In this document: positions 8,680-18,188 of the stretch, piece by piece
Layout of the letters: every line of letters begins with the position of its first letter
How positions within the stretch are numbered: position 1 is the stretch's first letter
Assembly (NCBI GenBank): GCA_028284605.1
Contig: JANQRL010000009.1
Span: forward strand, 115,143-179,142
Direction of reading: 5' to 3'
DNA: 64,000 bases
Source: Paracoccaceae bacterium
Lineage (GTDB): Bacteria > Pseudomonadota > Alphaproteobacteria > Rhodobacterales > Rhodobacteraceae
The notes under the pieces: generated by a model
What the model was told of the DNA's origin: nothing
Databases searched by the model: none
Seen by the model: the letters and a program-made list of their open reading frames with translations, nothing else
Made by a program: the position numbers and the translations under genes

Positions 8680-9904
8680 GCGGCAGCGGGCGCTCGCGGA
8701 TCGGCAGGTGAACCAGCGCCGAGAGCGCGCCGACGCCGACGCCGACCCACCAGACCAGGTGATATCCGCCTGTCAGGTCGTACATCGCCCCGCCGAGCCA
8801 GACCCCGAGGAACGAACCGAGCTGGTGGCTGAAGAACACGATCCCGTAGAGCGTGCCCATATAGCGCAGCCCGTAGATCTGCGCGACGAGCCCGCTGGTC
8901 AGCGGCACGGTGGCGAGCCAAAGCGCGCCCATGGCGACGGAGAAGAAGATCACGCTGGCCGGCGTGATCGGGGCGAGGATGAAGGCAGCGGCAACGATGG
9001 TTCGGGCTGTATAGATGCCCGACAGCAGGTATTTCTTCGAGAAGTGGTTCCCGGCCCAGCCCGCCGCTAGCGTCCCCGCGATGTTTGCGAGGCCGATCAG
9101 CGAGATCGCCACCGCGCCCAGGGCGGAGGTCGTGGTGATCCCCATCGAATGCAGCATGCCGCCGGGCATGATCGGCCCGCACAGCTCGGTGATGAAGGCG
9201 GGCAGATGCGCGGTGATGAAGCCGAGCTGGTAGCCGCAGGAAAAGAACCCGATGAAGATCAGCCCGAAGGAGGGGTCCTTGAGCGCGCGGGCGATCACCT
9301 CACCCATCGGGTCCTCGCTCCCCGCGCGCGGAGGCGGGGCCGGGGCGCGCATGAAGGGGAGCGTCAGAAGCGAGGCGAGGATCATACCCGCAAAGACGAC
9401 AAAGACCATCTGCCAAGTCATCACCGCGAGCAGGGCCTCGGCCAGGGGCGGCCCGACGATCTGCCCGCCGGAACCCGCGGCAGTTGCGATCGCCAGCGCC
9501 ATGGAGCGGTGCTCATCGCTCGCCGCCCGGCCGACTACGGCGAGGATCACACCGAACCCGGTGCCGGCGATGCCGAAGCCCACCAGCACCTCGTAGAGCT
9601 GATGCTCGATGGCCGTCGTGGCCCCGGCGGAGAGCAGGAGCCCGGCGGCATAGACGATGGCGCCCAGAATGATCGCGCGGCGATCCCCGATCCGCTCGGC
9701 GATGGCGCCGAAGATCGGCTGACCGATCCCCCAGGCGAGGTTCTGGATCGCGATGGCGAGCGAGAACTCGGCCCGAAGCCAGCCGAACTCCTCGGCAATG
9801 GGGATCTGGAACACGCCGAAGGTGGACCGGATCGCGAAGCAAACCAGGATGATGATACAGCCGACGATCAGGACCGGCGTGAAGAGGGAGGCGCGTGTCT
9901 CCAT
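8660..9904 (-). CDS. Major facilitator superfamily transporter
   Basis: A 414-residue inner-membrane protein with about 12 hydrophobic segments, beginning LFTPVLIVGCIIILVCF. The MFS loop 2-3 motif appears as GIGQPIFGAIAERIGDRRAIILG, and ATAAGSGGQIVGPPLAEALL lies in the fourth and fifth helices. It resembles monocarboxylate-transporter-like or CynX-like MFS proteins. The substrate cannot be told from sequence. Monocistronic, convergent with the OmpA-like gene. Confidence 0.9.
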   Translation of the reverse strand: METRASLFTPVLIVGCIIILVCFAIRSTFGVFQIPIAEEFGWLRAEFSLAIAIQNLAWGIGQPIFGAIAERIGDRRAIILGAIVYAAGLLLSAGATTAIEHQLYEVLVGFGIAGTGFGVILAVVGRAASDEHRSMALAIATAAGSGGQIVGPPLAEALLAVMTWQMVFVVFAGMILASLLTLPFMRAPAPPPRAGSEDPMGEVIARALKDPSFGLIFIGFFSCGYQLGFITAHLPAFITELCGPIMPGGMLHSMGITTTSALGAVAISLIGLANIAGTLAAGWAGNHFSKKYLLSGIYTARTIVAAAFILAPITPASVIFFSVAMGALWLATVPLTSGLVAQIYGLRYMGTLYGIVFFSHQLGSFLGVWLGGAMYDLTGGYHLVWWVGVGVGALSALVHLPIRERPLPPIRATA

Positions 9905-9972
9905 GGGATCAGAGACTACCGCGAGGCGGCATCCGTCAAACGCGAAGGTTTGATAGGTCAGTTAAGCGATGC

Positions 9973-10449
9973 TTATGCGAAGGGTGCAAAACCGTAGGTG
10001 TGTTCTTCGAGCTGCTCGCCGGCGGCTTCGAACCCGAAGGTCCCGAGGTGGCGCCCGCCCTGGGCCTCGTAAAAGCCGCAGGCACGGTCGTTCCCGGCAA
10101 TGACGAGTGCCGTGAACGGCTCAGCACCCGAAACGGCCCGAAAGAGATCTCGGCCAAGGCCACGCCCCTGAGCCGACCGCAGGAGATAGAGGGAGTAGAG
10201 CTCCTCGGGGTAAGCCACGGCGAACTGATCGTAGCGCTGCGGCCCCATCATGGCGAAGCCAAAGCCGGGCGCGATCACCACCCGGCCCTGACCTGAGGCG
10301 AGGATCCGGGGCCACTGGTCCAGCCGATACGCAAGATCGTGCCTCGCGATCTCCGCCTCGGGCATCAGGCCGGGATAGGTCTCGGCCCAGGCCTCCACAT
10401 GGAGGCGGGCCAGGGCCTCGGCGTCCTCTGGTGTTGCGGCGCGGATCAT
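9973..10449 (-). CDS. GNAT-family N-acetyltransferase
   Basis: A 158-residue single-domain GNAT protein. It begins MIRAATPEDAEALARLHVEAWAETYPGLMP, common in acetyltransferases related to PhnO/YjcF-like groups. The CoA-binding segment is YLLRSAQGRGLGRDLFRAV and the closing motif is NDRACGFYEAQGGRHLG. Substrate unknown. The start at 10449 fits the conserved N-terminus. It is divergent from zapE with about 100 bp between starts. Confidence 0.9.
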   Translation of the reverse strand: MIRAATPEDAEALARLHVEAWAETYPGLMPEAEIARHDLAYRLDQWPRILASGQGRVVIAPGFGFAMMGPQRYDQFAVAYPEELYSLYLLRSAQGRGLGRDLFRAVSGAEPFTALVIAGNDRACGFYEAQGGRHLGTFGFEAAGEQLEEHTYGFAPFA

Positions 10450-10546
10450 GGGCGCAGGATGCGGAGGGGTCCGGGCCAGCGCAAGCGGCCCGCTTCCCTC
10501 CGCCCCCGCTTTCCTCCCCGAAAGGGCCGCGCTATCACCGGCGGCG

Positions 10547-11602
10547 ATGAGCATCGAGGCGGCATATGCGGCGCGCGTCGCCGCCGGCGAGATCGAAGCC
10601 GACGCGGTGCAGGAGGCCCTTCTCCCCGAGCTTGAACGCATCCGCGCCGGCCTCGCCGAACCGGTGAAGACTGGCTTCTTCCGCAAGGCGCCGGAGCCGG
10701 TCAGGGGGCTCTATCTCTGGGGCGGGGTCGGGCGCGGCAAGTCGATGCTGATGGACCTCCTGGTCGCCGAAGTCGGCGCCCCGACCGAGCGCCAGCATTT
10801 CCACGCCTTCATGCAATGGGTCCATGGCGAGATGAACCGCGCCCGGGCCCGGGGCGTCGATGACGCGATCAAGCCGGTGGCGGAGACGCTCGTGGCCGAC
10901 ATTCGCTTCCTCGCTTTCGACGAGATGCAGATCAGCGACATCACCGATGCAATGATCGTCGGCCGGCTCTTCGAGCAGCTCTTCGCCGCCGGAGTGACCG
11001 TGGTGACGACCTCGAACCGTCCGCCCGACGACCTCTACAAGGACGGGCTGAACCGCCAGCTCTTCCTGCCGTTCATCGACCTGCTGAAGGACAAGCTGAC
11101 GGTCTGGGAACTGGCCAGCGAGACCGATTATCGGCAGGGCAAGCTGGCCGGCACCCAGACCTATTTCACGCCCGACGATGCCGCGGCCCGTAAGGCGATC
11201 CAGGGCATCTGGGACCGGCTGACCGGTGGCGCGACGGACCCGCTGATCCTCCATGTCAAAGGCCGCGAGGTGGAAATCCCGGCCTTCCATAACGGCCATG
11301 CCCGCGCCCGGTTCTACGACCTCTGCGGGCGGCCGCTCGGCGCGGCGGATTACCTGGCGCTGGCCGAGGCGGCGCGGGTTCTGGTGCTCGAGGACATCCC
11401 GCAGCTCTCGCGCCGGAACTTCAACGAGGCGCGCCGCTTCGTGACGCTGATCGACGCGCTCTATGAGGGCAAGGTCCGGCTGATCTGCTCCGCCGCCGCA
11501 CGGCCCGATATGCTCTATGTCGAAGGCGAGGGGTCCTTCGAATTCGAGCGCACGGCAAGCAGGCTCATCGAAATGCAGTCCGAGGAGTGGGGCCGCGCCT
11601 GA
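10547..11602 (+). CDS. zapE: Cell division ATPase ZapE (AFG1 family)
   Basis: A 351-residue AAA-like ATPase. Walker A is GGVGRGKS (59-66) after RGLYLWG; Walker B is FLAFDEMQISD (D125, E126); sensor 1 is VVTTSNRPPDDLYKDGLNRQLFLPFI. ZapE associates with FtsZ in E. coli, and the family is also linked to mitochondrial-type protein quality control. In Rhodobacterales it often precedes mdh, but here it is followed by a convergent LysM gene only 4 bp away. Confidence 0.94.
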   Translation: MSIEAAYAARVAAGEIEADAVQEALLPELERIRAGLAEPVKTGFFRKAPEPVRGLYLWGGVGRGKSMLMDLLVAEVGAPTERQHFHAFMQWVHGEMNRARARGVDDAIKPVAETLVADIRFLAFDEMQISDITDAMIVGRLFEQLFAAGVTVVTTSNRPPDDLYKDGLNRQLFLPFIDLLKDKLTVWELASETDYRQGKLAGTQTYFTPDDAAARKAIQGIWDRLTGGATDPLILHVKGREVEIPAFHNGHARARFYDLCGRPLGAADYLALAEAARVLVLEDIPQLSRRNFNEARRFVTLIDALYEGKVRLICSAAARPDMLYVEGEGSFEFERTASRLIEMQSEEWGRA

Positions 11603-11606
11603 CCGA

Positions 11607-12434
11607 TCAGCCGGCCTCCGGGATCACCAGGCGCTGGCCGACGCGGATGCGGTCGGGGCTTGCGAGGATGTGCCGGTTCGCCTCGAAGATGCGGGGGTAA
11701 TGTCCGATGCCCCCGTAGAAACGGGTCGCGATGGCACCGAGACTGTCCCCCGGCTGAACGATGTAGACCCGAGATGCGACGACAGCTTCGGCCTGCGCCC
11801 CGACGGGGGTCACTTCTCGCGATGCGGAGTGCGGCTCGGCCGCGCCGCCAACATCGGCCGCCCGCGTCGCTTCGGTTACGAGGTTCGCCAGCAGGACCGC
11901 CGTATCGACCCGGCCGTCCTCGGTCACCAGCACCCCGGGCACCGCGATGCTTCCCGCCCGGGCCGCCTCGTTGACAAGGCTGTCGATATAGCTGTCGGGC
12001 TGCCCCGCCCGGAGCGCTGCGACAACGAGCGACTGGAGGGTAGTCTCCGGCGTGAGGTCCGCCGGGCGTCCCGTCGCGTTGCTGATCCCGGCGAGGATTG
12101 CGGCGGTCTCCGCCCGGACCGCATCCTGGGCAGGCGGCGGCGCGGCGCTCGGCAATCCGAGGTCGGCCAGAACCGCCGCGGTCATATCGCCTATCGCGGT
12201 GTCGTCAGTGCGGATCGCGGGCGCTTCGGGCGACGGCGCCGCGGCCGGTCTCGGTGTGGCCGGTGCCGGAACGGCCACCGGGCTTGTCTCTGTACGGGTA
12301 ACCTCGATCTCCGGCGCGGGCTCCTCCGGGGCAACCACGACAGGCGGGACGTCGCGGGCCGCAAAGGGCTGGAACACGATCAGCCCGCAAACCACGAGGG
12401 CGAAGGCGAAGACGGCAAGGACGGAGCGGATCAT
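11607..12434 (-). CDS. LysM-domain membrane-anchored protein
   Basis: A 275-residue protein with one N-terminal membrane segment (residues about 3-22, VLAVFAFALVVCGLIVF), a proline/alanine-rich periplasmic linker (about 30-80), an alanine-rich helical middle and a C-terminal LysM domain: VYIVQPGDSLGAIATRFYGGIGHYPRIFEANRHIL followed by RIRVGQRLVIP. LysM binds peptidoglycan, so the protein probably acts at the cell wall. No catalytic domain is seen. It is downstream of the rhodanese-fold gene on the same strand, 30 bp away. Confidence 0.9.
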   Translation of the reverse strand: MIRSVLAVFAFALVVCGLIVFQPFAARDVPPVVVAPEEPAPEIEVTRTETSPVAVPAPATPRPAAAPSPEAPAIRTDDTAIGDMTAAVLADLGLPSAAPPPAQDAVRAETAAILAGISNATGRPADLTPETTLQSLVVAALRAGQPDSYIDSLVNEAARAGSIAVPGVLVTEDGRVDTAVLLANLVTEATRAADVGGAAEPHSASREVTPVGAQAEAVVASRVYIVQPGDSLGAIATRFYGGIGHYPRIFEANRHILASPDRIRVGQRLVIPEAG

Positions 12435-12464
12435 CGGGCGGTCCTGATCGAACGCGGCATGGGA

Positions 12465-13103
12465 TCAGCCGGGGGTCTGCGGGTCGACCAGCGTCAGGCC
12501 CAGCTGCGCCCAGGCCTGCACGCCGCCCCGATAGTAGCGCAGCTTCTCCGGCGGGTAGCCGGAGGCGATAAGGTGGCGGATCGCGGCGGGGGCCTGCCCG
12601 CTCCAGGCACCGTTGGAATAGAGCGTGAGCTCCAATGCGCCCGAGAAATCGAGCGCCCCGGACGGCCCGGTCGCGCCAAGGGCGCGCAGGATGTCGTCCC
12701 TGTACGGGTTTTCCGGATCGAGGGTTGAGAATGGCACGTTGACGGCGCCCGGGATCGCGCCGCGGGCGAACCACTCCGGCAGGCGGCTGTCGATCAGCAA
12801 TCCGTGCTCCGCCGCCGCGACCTCTTCGAGGAAGCCGATCAGCTCCAACTCGCCGATCGTTGCCACGCCCTCCGCCACCCCCATCGGTTGGATGCAGAAC
12901 GGCGGGCACGGCCGCGAGGTCCGGGCGAAGTAGTCGGTGAGGAAATGGTCCTGGTCCTGGATGCGGCCGATGGTGAAGGTCCGGCCGTTCAGGGTGAAGC
13001 TGCTCTCGACCTTTTCCGGGGCGATCCGCACCTCCTCAGCCGCGCTCCGTTCAGGCGCAGACAGGGCCAGAACGGCCAGGAAAGTGAGCCAAAACCGCAG
13101 CAT
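12465..13103 (-). CDS. Exported rhodanese-fold protein lacking the catalytic cysteine
   Basis: A 212-residue protein with a signal peptide (MLRFWLTFLAVLALSAPERSAA), a CPPFC motif (C66, C70) and a rhodanese domain: LLIDSRLPEWFARGAIPGAVNVPF, then LTLYSNGAWSGQAPAAIRHL and KLRYYRGGVQAWAQLGL. In active relatives, as I recall them, the loop reads CNGPWCGQ; here both cysteine positions are serine (S163, S168), so sulphurtransferase activity is unlikely. The ATG at 13103 has AAGGGG upstream and starts directly with the signal peptide; a GTG 24 bp earlier is less likely. Function unknown; possibly a binding or regulatory periplasmic protein. Confidence 0.85.
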   Translation of the reverse strand: MLRFWLTFLAVLALSAPERSAAEEVRIAPEKVESSFTLNGRTFTIGRIQDQDHFLTDYFARTSRPCPPFCIQPMGVAEGVATIGELELIGFLEEVAAAEHGLLIDSRLPEWFARGAIPGAVNVPFSTLDPENPYRDDILRALGATGPSGALDFSGALELTLYSNGAWSGQAPAAIRHLIASGYPPEKLRYYRGGVQAWAQLGLTLVDPQTPG

Positions 13104-13429
13104 CTGCCGCCCCTTCAATCGAAACACACCTCATCTTGAAATAACCGCTCTTTGGCGGGGTGTGTGGAACTGTCACCGCCAGATGTAGGGTCACGTTCCG
13201 CGGCAAGTCAACGAAGGAGTGGGGATGGCGGTGCCGGTGAGTCCGGGGCGCAACGCCCCTGCCGGTCGGTCCTGAAAACAGAAGGACGAGCCGAAACTCG
13301 CCCTCCCGCCCCTGCCAATCCGGGACCCGCCCCCCTTCGCGAAGCGGGGTTGCGCCCATGTAGAATCAGGAGTGATTCGCGGTCAACCGATTTGCGGGAC
13401 GCGGTCCAAAGAAATGCGCCGCCCCTGCC
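13104..13429. other. Gene-free stretch with three hairpins
   Basis: Between the start of the rhodanese-fold gene and the 3' end of folC I find no credible gene. It holds three inverted repeats: GGGGCG-CAA-CGCCCC (13245-13259); CTTCG/CGAAG with flanking CCCC/GGGG (13331-13349); and GAATCA-GGAG-TGATTC (13363-13378), whose arms contain GANTC sites. The last two lie downstream of folC and may end the accD-folC transcript. None has a clear U-tract. Confidence 0.5.
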
Positions 13430-14701
13430 TCATTCGGCACCACGCAGGACATGTCCCGCAAGATAGAGCGAGCCGCAGATCAGAATGCGCGCGCCGGGCG
13501 CCTCGTCGGCGAGCCTGTCGAGGGCCGCTTCGAGCGACGGCGCTACCCTGGCCGCCAAGCCCACTTCGCGTCCCTGGGCCGCCGTCTCCTCAGCCGGCAG
13601 GGTCGCGGTCTCGTCAGGGATGTCGACGGCGGTCAGGCTCTCCGCGAGACCGGCGAATGGGGCGAGGAACCCGGCCGGGTCCTTGGTCCGGAGCATGCCG
13701 CAGATCAGGTGGGTGGGCCGGGACGGCAGGCGGCGGAGCGTCTCGACAAGCGCCACCCCGGCAGCGGGGTTGTGGCCGCCGTCGAGCCAAAGCTCGGCCT
13801 CCGGCACTCGGGCCTGGAGCGGGTGATCGGAGAGGCGCTGCATCCGCGCCGGCCATTCCGCGCGGGTGACGGCGGCCTCGCAGGCGGCCTCGCCTATCCC
13901 GAGCGCCCGCAGCCCGGCCAGTGCCGCCCCGGCATTGCCGATCTGATGCGGACCCGGGAGGTTCGGACGCGGCAGATCGAGGAGCCCGGTCTCGTCCTGA
14001 TAGACCAGCCGCCCGCGCTCTTCGCTCACATGCCAGTGCTCGCCATGGGTCAGGAGCGGCGCGCCGACCTTGGCGGCCCGGGCCTCGATCACGGCGAGGG
14101 CCTCGGGATGCTGGGGCGCCACGACGCAGGGCACGCCGCGCTTCAGGATCCCGGCCTTCTCGCCGGCGATCTCGGCCCGGGTCTCGCCCAGGAATTGCTG
14201 GTGGTCGAGATCCACCGGCGTGATGACGGTGAGCTTGGGCTGATCCACGACATTCGTTGCATCGAGCCGCCCGCCGAGCCCGACCTCCAGCAGCGTCCAA
14301 TCAGCGGGCGTTTCGGCAAAGGCCAGAAGCGCGGCGCAAGTCGTGATCTCGAAATAGGTGATCGGCGTGCCGCCATTGGCCGCGTCGCAGCGGTCGAGCA
14401 CCTGAGCCAGGTGATCCTCTTTGATCAACGTCCCGGCGAGGCGAATGCGCTCGTGGAACCGGGCCAGATGCGGCGAGGTATAGGCGTGGCAGGCGGCCCC
14501 CGCCCCTTCGAGCCCGGCGCGGATCATCGCAAGCGTGGAGCCCTTGCCATTGGTCCCCGCGATATGGACGACCGGCGGCAGGCGTTTCTCGGGATGGTCG
14601 AGCGCCGCCAGCAGCCGCCAGACGCGGTCGAGCGTGAGGTCGATCTTCTTGGGGTGCAGGGCCATCATCCGGTGGAGGATGGCGTCGGAGCCGCCGCTCA
14701 C
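13430..14701 (-). CDS. folC: Bifunctional folylpolyglutamate/dihydrofolate synthase
   Basis: A 423-residue Mur-ligase-family enzyme that adds glutamate to dihydropteroate and tetrahydrofolate. The P-loop is GTNGKGS (49-55); [27 protein letters not shown] and [24 protein letters not shown] are typical FolC blocks, and [10 protein letters not shown] lies in the C-terminal domain. The start is a GTG whose GTGA overlaps the accD stop by 4 bp, so it is translationally coupled to accD, an arrangement known in other proteobacteria. Confidence 0.96.
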   Translation of the reverse strand: MSGGSDAILHRMMALHPKKIDLTLDRVWRLLAALDHPEKRLPPVVHIAGTNGKGSTLAMIRAGLEGAGAACHAYTSPHLARFHERIRLAGTLIKEDHLAQVLDRCDAANGGTPITYFEITTCAALLAFAETPADWTLLEVGLGGRLDATNVVDQPKLTVITPVDLDHQQFLGETRAEIAGEKAGILKRGVPCVVAPQHPEALAVIEARAAKVGAPLLTHGEHWHVSEERGRLVYQDETGLLDLPRPNLPGPHQIGNAGAALAGLRALGIGEAACEAAVTRAEWPARMQRLSDHPLQARVPEAELWLDGGHNPAAGVALVETLRRLPSRPTHLICGMLRTKDPAGFLAPFAGLAESLTAVDIPDETATLPAEETAAQGREVGLAARVAPSLEAALDRLADEAPGARILICGSLYLAGHVLRGAE

Positions 14702-15648
14702 CCCTTGGCGTCCTCTGGGACCGGCGCATCGTCTGGCGCCGCCTCCGCCGGTTCATCCGTTTCGGGCTCCGGCGCCGGCAGATCGCCCGCGATGGCCGGC
14801 GGCAGGCCCATCAGCATCCGGGTGATCGAGATCAGCTCGTCGCGCATCGCGCAGCGGGGCGTCACCCGGTCGAGCATGCCGTGGTCGAGCAGGTACTCGG
14901 CGCGCTGGAACCCTTCGGGCAGCTTCTCGCGGATCGTCTGTTCGATGACCCTCGGGCCCGCGAAACAGATCAGCGCCCCGGGCTCGGCGATATGGACATC
15001 GCCCAGCATCGCGTAGCTCGCCGTGACCCCGCCGGTCGTGGGGTGGGTGAGGACGACGATGTAGGGAAGGCCGGCCTCTTTCAGCATCTCGACGGCCACG
15101 GTGGTGCGCGGCATCTGCATCAGGCTCAGGATACCCTCCTGCATCCGGGCCCCGCCGGCGGCGGAGAAGAGTATCAGGGGGCGTTCGGTCTCCACCGCCT
15201 TTTCCGCGGCCGCAATGATGGCGTTGCCGACATACATGCCCATCGAACCGCCCATGAAGGAAAAATCCTGCGCCGCCGCGACAATCGGCGTGCGCCCGAT
15301 CTCACCCATTCCAACGAGCATCGCCTCCGCCTCGCCGGTCCCCTTCTGGGCGGCGCGCAGGCGGTCGGGATAGCGTTTCTGGTCACGGAAATGGAGCGGG
15401 TCGGTGAGCGGCTCCGGCACCTCCACCTCGGTGAAGACGCCGCCGTCGAAGAAGGACATGAACCGGTCGCGCGGGGTGATCGGCATGTGATGCCCGCAGG
15501 CGGTGCAGACGTTCAGCGCCTCCTTGAGCTCGCGGTGAAAGAGCATCGTTCCGCAATTGTCGCACTTGGTCCACAGGTTCTCGGGCACTTCGCGCCGGGA
15601 GAAGATGGAGTTGATGCGGGGGCGGACGTAGTTCGTGATCCAGTTCAT
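14698..15648 (-). CDS. accD: Acetyl-CoA carboxylase carboxyltransferase subunit beta
   Basis: A 316-residue subunit that, with AccA, transfers carboxyl from biotin to acetyl-CoA to make malonyl-CoA, the first step of fatty-acid synthesis. The N-terminal zinc ribbon has C29, C32, C48 and C51. The crotonase-like core includes [29 protein letters not shown] and [16 protein letters not shown]. The last 30 residues are an acidic Pro/Ala/Glu/Asp tail not needed for the fold. First gene of an accD-folC operon. Confidence 0.97.
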   Translation of the reverse strand: MNWITNYVRPRINSIFSRREVPENLWTKCDNCGTMLFHRELKEALNVCTACGHHMPITPRDRFMSFFDGGVFTEVEVPEPLTDPLHFRDQKRYPDRLRAAQKGTGEAEAMLVGMGEIGRTPIVAAAQDFSFMGGSMGMYVGNAIIAAAEKAVETERPLILFSAAGGARMQEGILSLMQMPRTTVAVEMLKEAGLPYIVVLTHPTTGGVTASYAMLGDVHIAEPGALICFAGPRVIEQTIREKLPEGFQRAEYLLDHGMLDRVTPRCAMRDELISITRMLMGLPPAIAGDLPAPEPETDEPAEAAPDDAPVPEDAKG

Positions 15649-15716
15649 CGCGCACGCTTTGGCCGTTCAGCGCCCGAGATATGCGCCTCACCGGGGGAAT
15701 GCAATCGCGGGTGAGG

Positions 15717-16655
15717 TCAGGCGGGCCGGCGCATAGAGGCCCGGCGCAGGACGTCGAGATAGCCCGTCGCGGTGGTCAGTTGCGGCCCATGCCCCTTCGC
15801 CAGAAGGAGCGCGTGGAGCCGCGGCAGATGCCGCGCCGGGATGTGCATCACCAGGTGATGTTCAAGGTGGTAGTTCACCCAATAGGGCGCGAAGAGCAGC
15901 CGTTCGAGCCAGTTGGCATGGGTGGTGCGGACATTGCGGAACGGGTCTTCGGTGCGTTCGACCGCGCCGTGTTCGGCGATGTTGCGGATCCGCAGGACGA
16001 GCTGGAACCAGGTCAGGAGCGGCAGCAGCCAGAAGGCAAGCCACCACCACCAGGCGCCGACGGCCCAGAACAGGGAGAAGAGCACGGCATTGGCCAGAAG
16101 CCCCCGGTTCAGTTGTGCGACGAAATAGGCGACTGTCAGGTCCGGCGGCGTCTTCTCGACATCGCCGGCCATGCGCAGGTGAAAGGCGAAGCGGAGCGCC
16201 ATGAGCTTCAGCCCCGTCCGGCCAGAGAGATCGCGCAGGACCTTGCGGCCCATCGAGGCGCGGGACGTCGGGTAGTTGGCCGAAAGCGAAAGGTCCGGGT
16301 CCTCGTCGGTCTGGGTATGGCGGTGGTGCTTGAGATGGTAGCGGCGATAGGCCGGCAGGTCCGCGAGGATGGGGCGGCCGCAAAGCCACTCCCCGGCCCA
16401 TTCGTTGAGCCAGGGCGTCCTGAAGAGCGCGTTATGGGCCGCCTCGTGCATCAGGATCGCGAGGCCGAGTTGCCGCGAGCCGATCAGGATCACGGCAAGG
16501 AGGAAGGTCACCGGGTTGGGCCAGAGCGCGAAGAGGGCCAGCGCCAGCCCCACGATCCCCCAGCAATGGGCCAGCATGGCCCAGCCCCAGAGGTCCGACC
16601 GCGCCGAAAGCGCGCGGATTTCCTCGCGGGTGAAGATGGCTTTGCCGGGGGTCAT
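15717..16655 (-). CDS. Membrane fatty-acid desaturase family protein
   Basis: A 312-residue integral membrane di-iron enzyme. The three histidine boxes are HEAAH (70-74), HLKHHRH (107-113) and HLEHH (263-267). Hydrophobic segments lie at about 24-44, 48-68 and 184-220. The family includes acyl-lipid desaturases and carotenoid ketolase or hydroxylase relatives; the exact substrate is uncertain. The ATG at 16655 is preceded by CGGAG; an upstream in-frame extension has no plausible start signal. It lies between accD and the CPBP gene on the same strand, so a lipid role would suit the context. Confidence 0.9.
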   Translation of the reverse strand: MTPGKAIFTREEIRALSARSDLWGWAMLAHCWGIVGLALALFALWPNPVTFLLAVILIGSRQLGLAILMHEAAHNALFRTPWLNEWAGEWLCGRPILADLPAYRRYHLKHHRHTQTDEDPDLSLSANYPTSRASMGRKVLRDLSGRTGLKLMALRFAFHLRMAGDVEKTPPDLTVAYFVAQLNRGLLANAVLFSLFWAVGAWWWWLAFWLLPLLTWFQLVLRIRNIAEHGAVERTEDPFRNVRTTHANWLERLLFAPYWVNYHLEHHLVMHIPARHLPRLHALLLAKGHGPQLTTATGYLDVLRRASMRRPA

Positions 16656-16705
16656 GGCGGCTCCGAGAGGCGGGGCGCCCAGCTTACCACAGATCCGACC
16701 GCAGG

Positions 16706-17650
16706 TCAGCGCCGCAACCCGACCCGAGCCGCCAGCCACATGATCCAGAGAAAGGCGGCAGAGATCGCGATGTCCCAGAGCGCCCAGGGTGTAAGAAGCT
16801 GATCGAGGGACTGGTCGAGCAGGCTGGTATCCTCGAAGGGGAAGAGCCAGAGCGCGAACCCCGAATCCGGCCCGCCCTGCATGCCGTAGAGAAGGAAGAC
16901 GAAGGCGTTGTTGACGAAGTGAAGTGCAATCGCAGGGCCCAGCGTGCCGGCCCGGGCGGTCAGGTCGGCGCAGGCCAGACCCAGCCCCGCGGCCCAGGCC
17001 GCCCAGAGCAGCCCCTCCGCCGGGCCGCCGCCATTGCCGTAATGGAGGAGACCGAAGAGCAGGCTCGGGATGCCCATCCAGACCCAGCGGCTCGGGCTCT
17101 GGGCGGCCAGCTCCTGTTGCAGGTAGCCGCGGAAGATCACCTCTTCGGACCCGCTCTGGATCAGGATCGCCACCGCCGCGACAGGCAGGATGACGATCCA
17201 GCGGGAGAGATCGCGGGTCTCCACGACGGCGCTGAAATCGGGCCAGGGCGGCAGCAGCTCGACGGCCAGCAGCGTAAGCGCCACCGGGATCGCGACGGCC
17301 CGGAACTGCACGAGGGCGACGACCGGATCGCCGAAGAGGGTGATGCCGGCCCGGCGGTGGAAGCCGCGCAGATACAGGATCAGCACCAGAACCGTGAGAG
17401 CGTAACCGGCGAGGATCACGATCAGGCCGGATGTCGTGCTGCCGTCGAGATTGTCCGAAACCCCGGACAGAAGGGTCGGGGTCATCGCGAAGGTGATCTC
17501 GACGAGCAGGAGCGCGCCGACCACCCTGAGGACCGAAGACCCCTCTCGCGCCGGTGACACGAACCGCTCATGGGGCGCGTAGGGATCGGGTAAGGACAAC
17601 GGGACCTCGTTCGTTCGCAGACAGGCGGGGCGACGAGGCGCGGGCCTCAC
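16706..17650 (-). CDS. CPBP-family intramembrane glutamic endopeptidase
   Basis: A membrane protein of up to 314 residues with about 7-8 transmembrane helices and the three CPBP/Abi motifs: E169-E170-xxx-R174 in SGSEEVIFRGYLQ, H203 in LLFGLLHYGNG, and HFVNNAF near the C-terminus. Family members cleave within the membrane (CAAX-type) or act in bacteriocin immunity; the role here is unknown. The start is uncertain: a GTG at 17650 gives an arginine-rich lead, while a TTG at 17599 (LSLPDPYAPHERF) sits behind GAGG and gives a more typical N-terminus. Confidence 0.85.
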   Translation of the reverse strand: MRPAPRRPACLRTNEVPLSLPDPYAPHERFVSPAREGSSVLRVVGALLLVEITFAMTPTLLSGVSDNLDGSTTSGLIVILAGYALTVLVLILYLRGFHRRAGITLFGDPVVALVQFRAVAIPVALTLLAVELLPPWPDFSAVVETRDLSRWIVILPVAAVAILIQSGSEEVIFRGYLQQELAAQSPSRWVWMGIPSLLFGLLHYGNGGGPAEGLLWAAWAAGLGLACADLTARAGTLGPAIALHFVNNAFVFLLYGMQGGPDSGFALWLFPFEDTSLLDQSLDQLLTPWALWDIAISAAFLWIMWLAARVGLRR

Positions 17651-18188
17651 GGGTTACGTCCGCCCGCATAAGGTATCTGCGCGGGTGATGGAAATGGTCT
17701 GACGTGGTGTCGGGAGCTGAGGCGCGATTGCTGGTAGGTCTGCGGACGGAGCGGACATGACGGAGCGGCGCGCGTGCGGCCGGACCGACCTCGGGTGGGC
17801 CCACAACACTTGCCCCACCGGTAACGCTTCAAAGCATCAGCGCCACGCGTGCTTCGGGTCGATCAACATCGGCCCTCCCGGGGGGAGGGTCGCCATTGTC
17901 GCGCCGTCGCCATCGTCTCTCGGACCGTCGTCCATTGGGCTCGAACCAATGGCGCCTCAATGAACGACCGCGACGATGGCAACTCCGAGCGACAATGGCG
18001 ACGCGATGCGCGGCCGGCTTCGCCTCTGTTCCGCGCCACGTTGCTCGGATGTCCGCCAAAGGCTCCAACCAGGCTCCATATGCCCGTCCTGCCGACCTGC
18101 ATACATCGCGCGCGGCTTCGCCCCGCAGCTTGCCCCTCTTCCCCCGCTGCCCTAGACCGAACCTCGCGCAATCTCGGGAGGAGGCAGG
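17651..18188. other. Gene-free stretch upstream of ilvD containing a compound palindrome
   Basis: No credible coding sequence is seen in these 538 bp. The central part is the palindromic element described separately. The rest is GC-rich and unremarkable, with GTGGGCCCAC near 17795. The last bases hold GGGAGGAGGCAGG, the ribosome-binding site of ilvD. The ilvD promoter must lie here, but I cannot place a convincing -35/-10 pair, and no leader-peptide attenuator is visible. Confidence 0.5.
17873..18002. repeat. Compound nested palindromic element, CCAATGG family, copy 1
   Basis: A hairpin CCCTCCC-GGG-GGGAGGG (17873-17889) abuts a three-layer nested palindrome: GTCGCCATTGTCGC (17889-17902) pairs perfectly with 17989-18002; GCCATCGTC (17909-17917) pairs with 17972-17980; CCATTGG (17932-17938) pairs with 17946-17952 around the loop GCTCGAA. 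The 17-mer GCTCGAACCAATGGCGC (17939-17955) recurs exactly at 47781-47797 in another gap, so this is a dispersed repeat and not chance symmetry. Confidence 0.75.
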
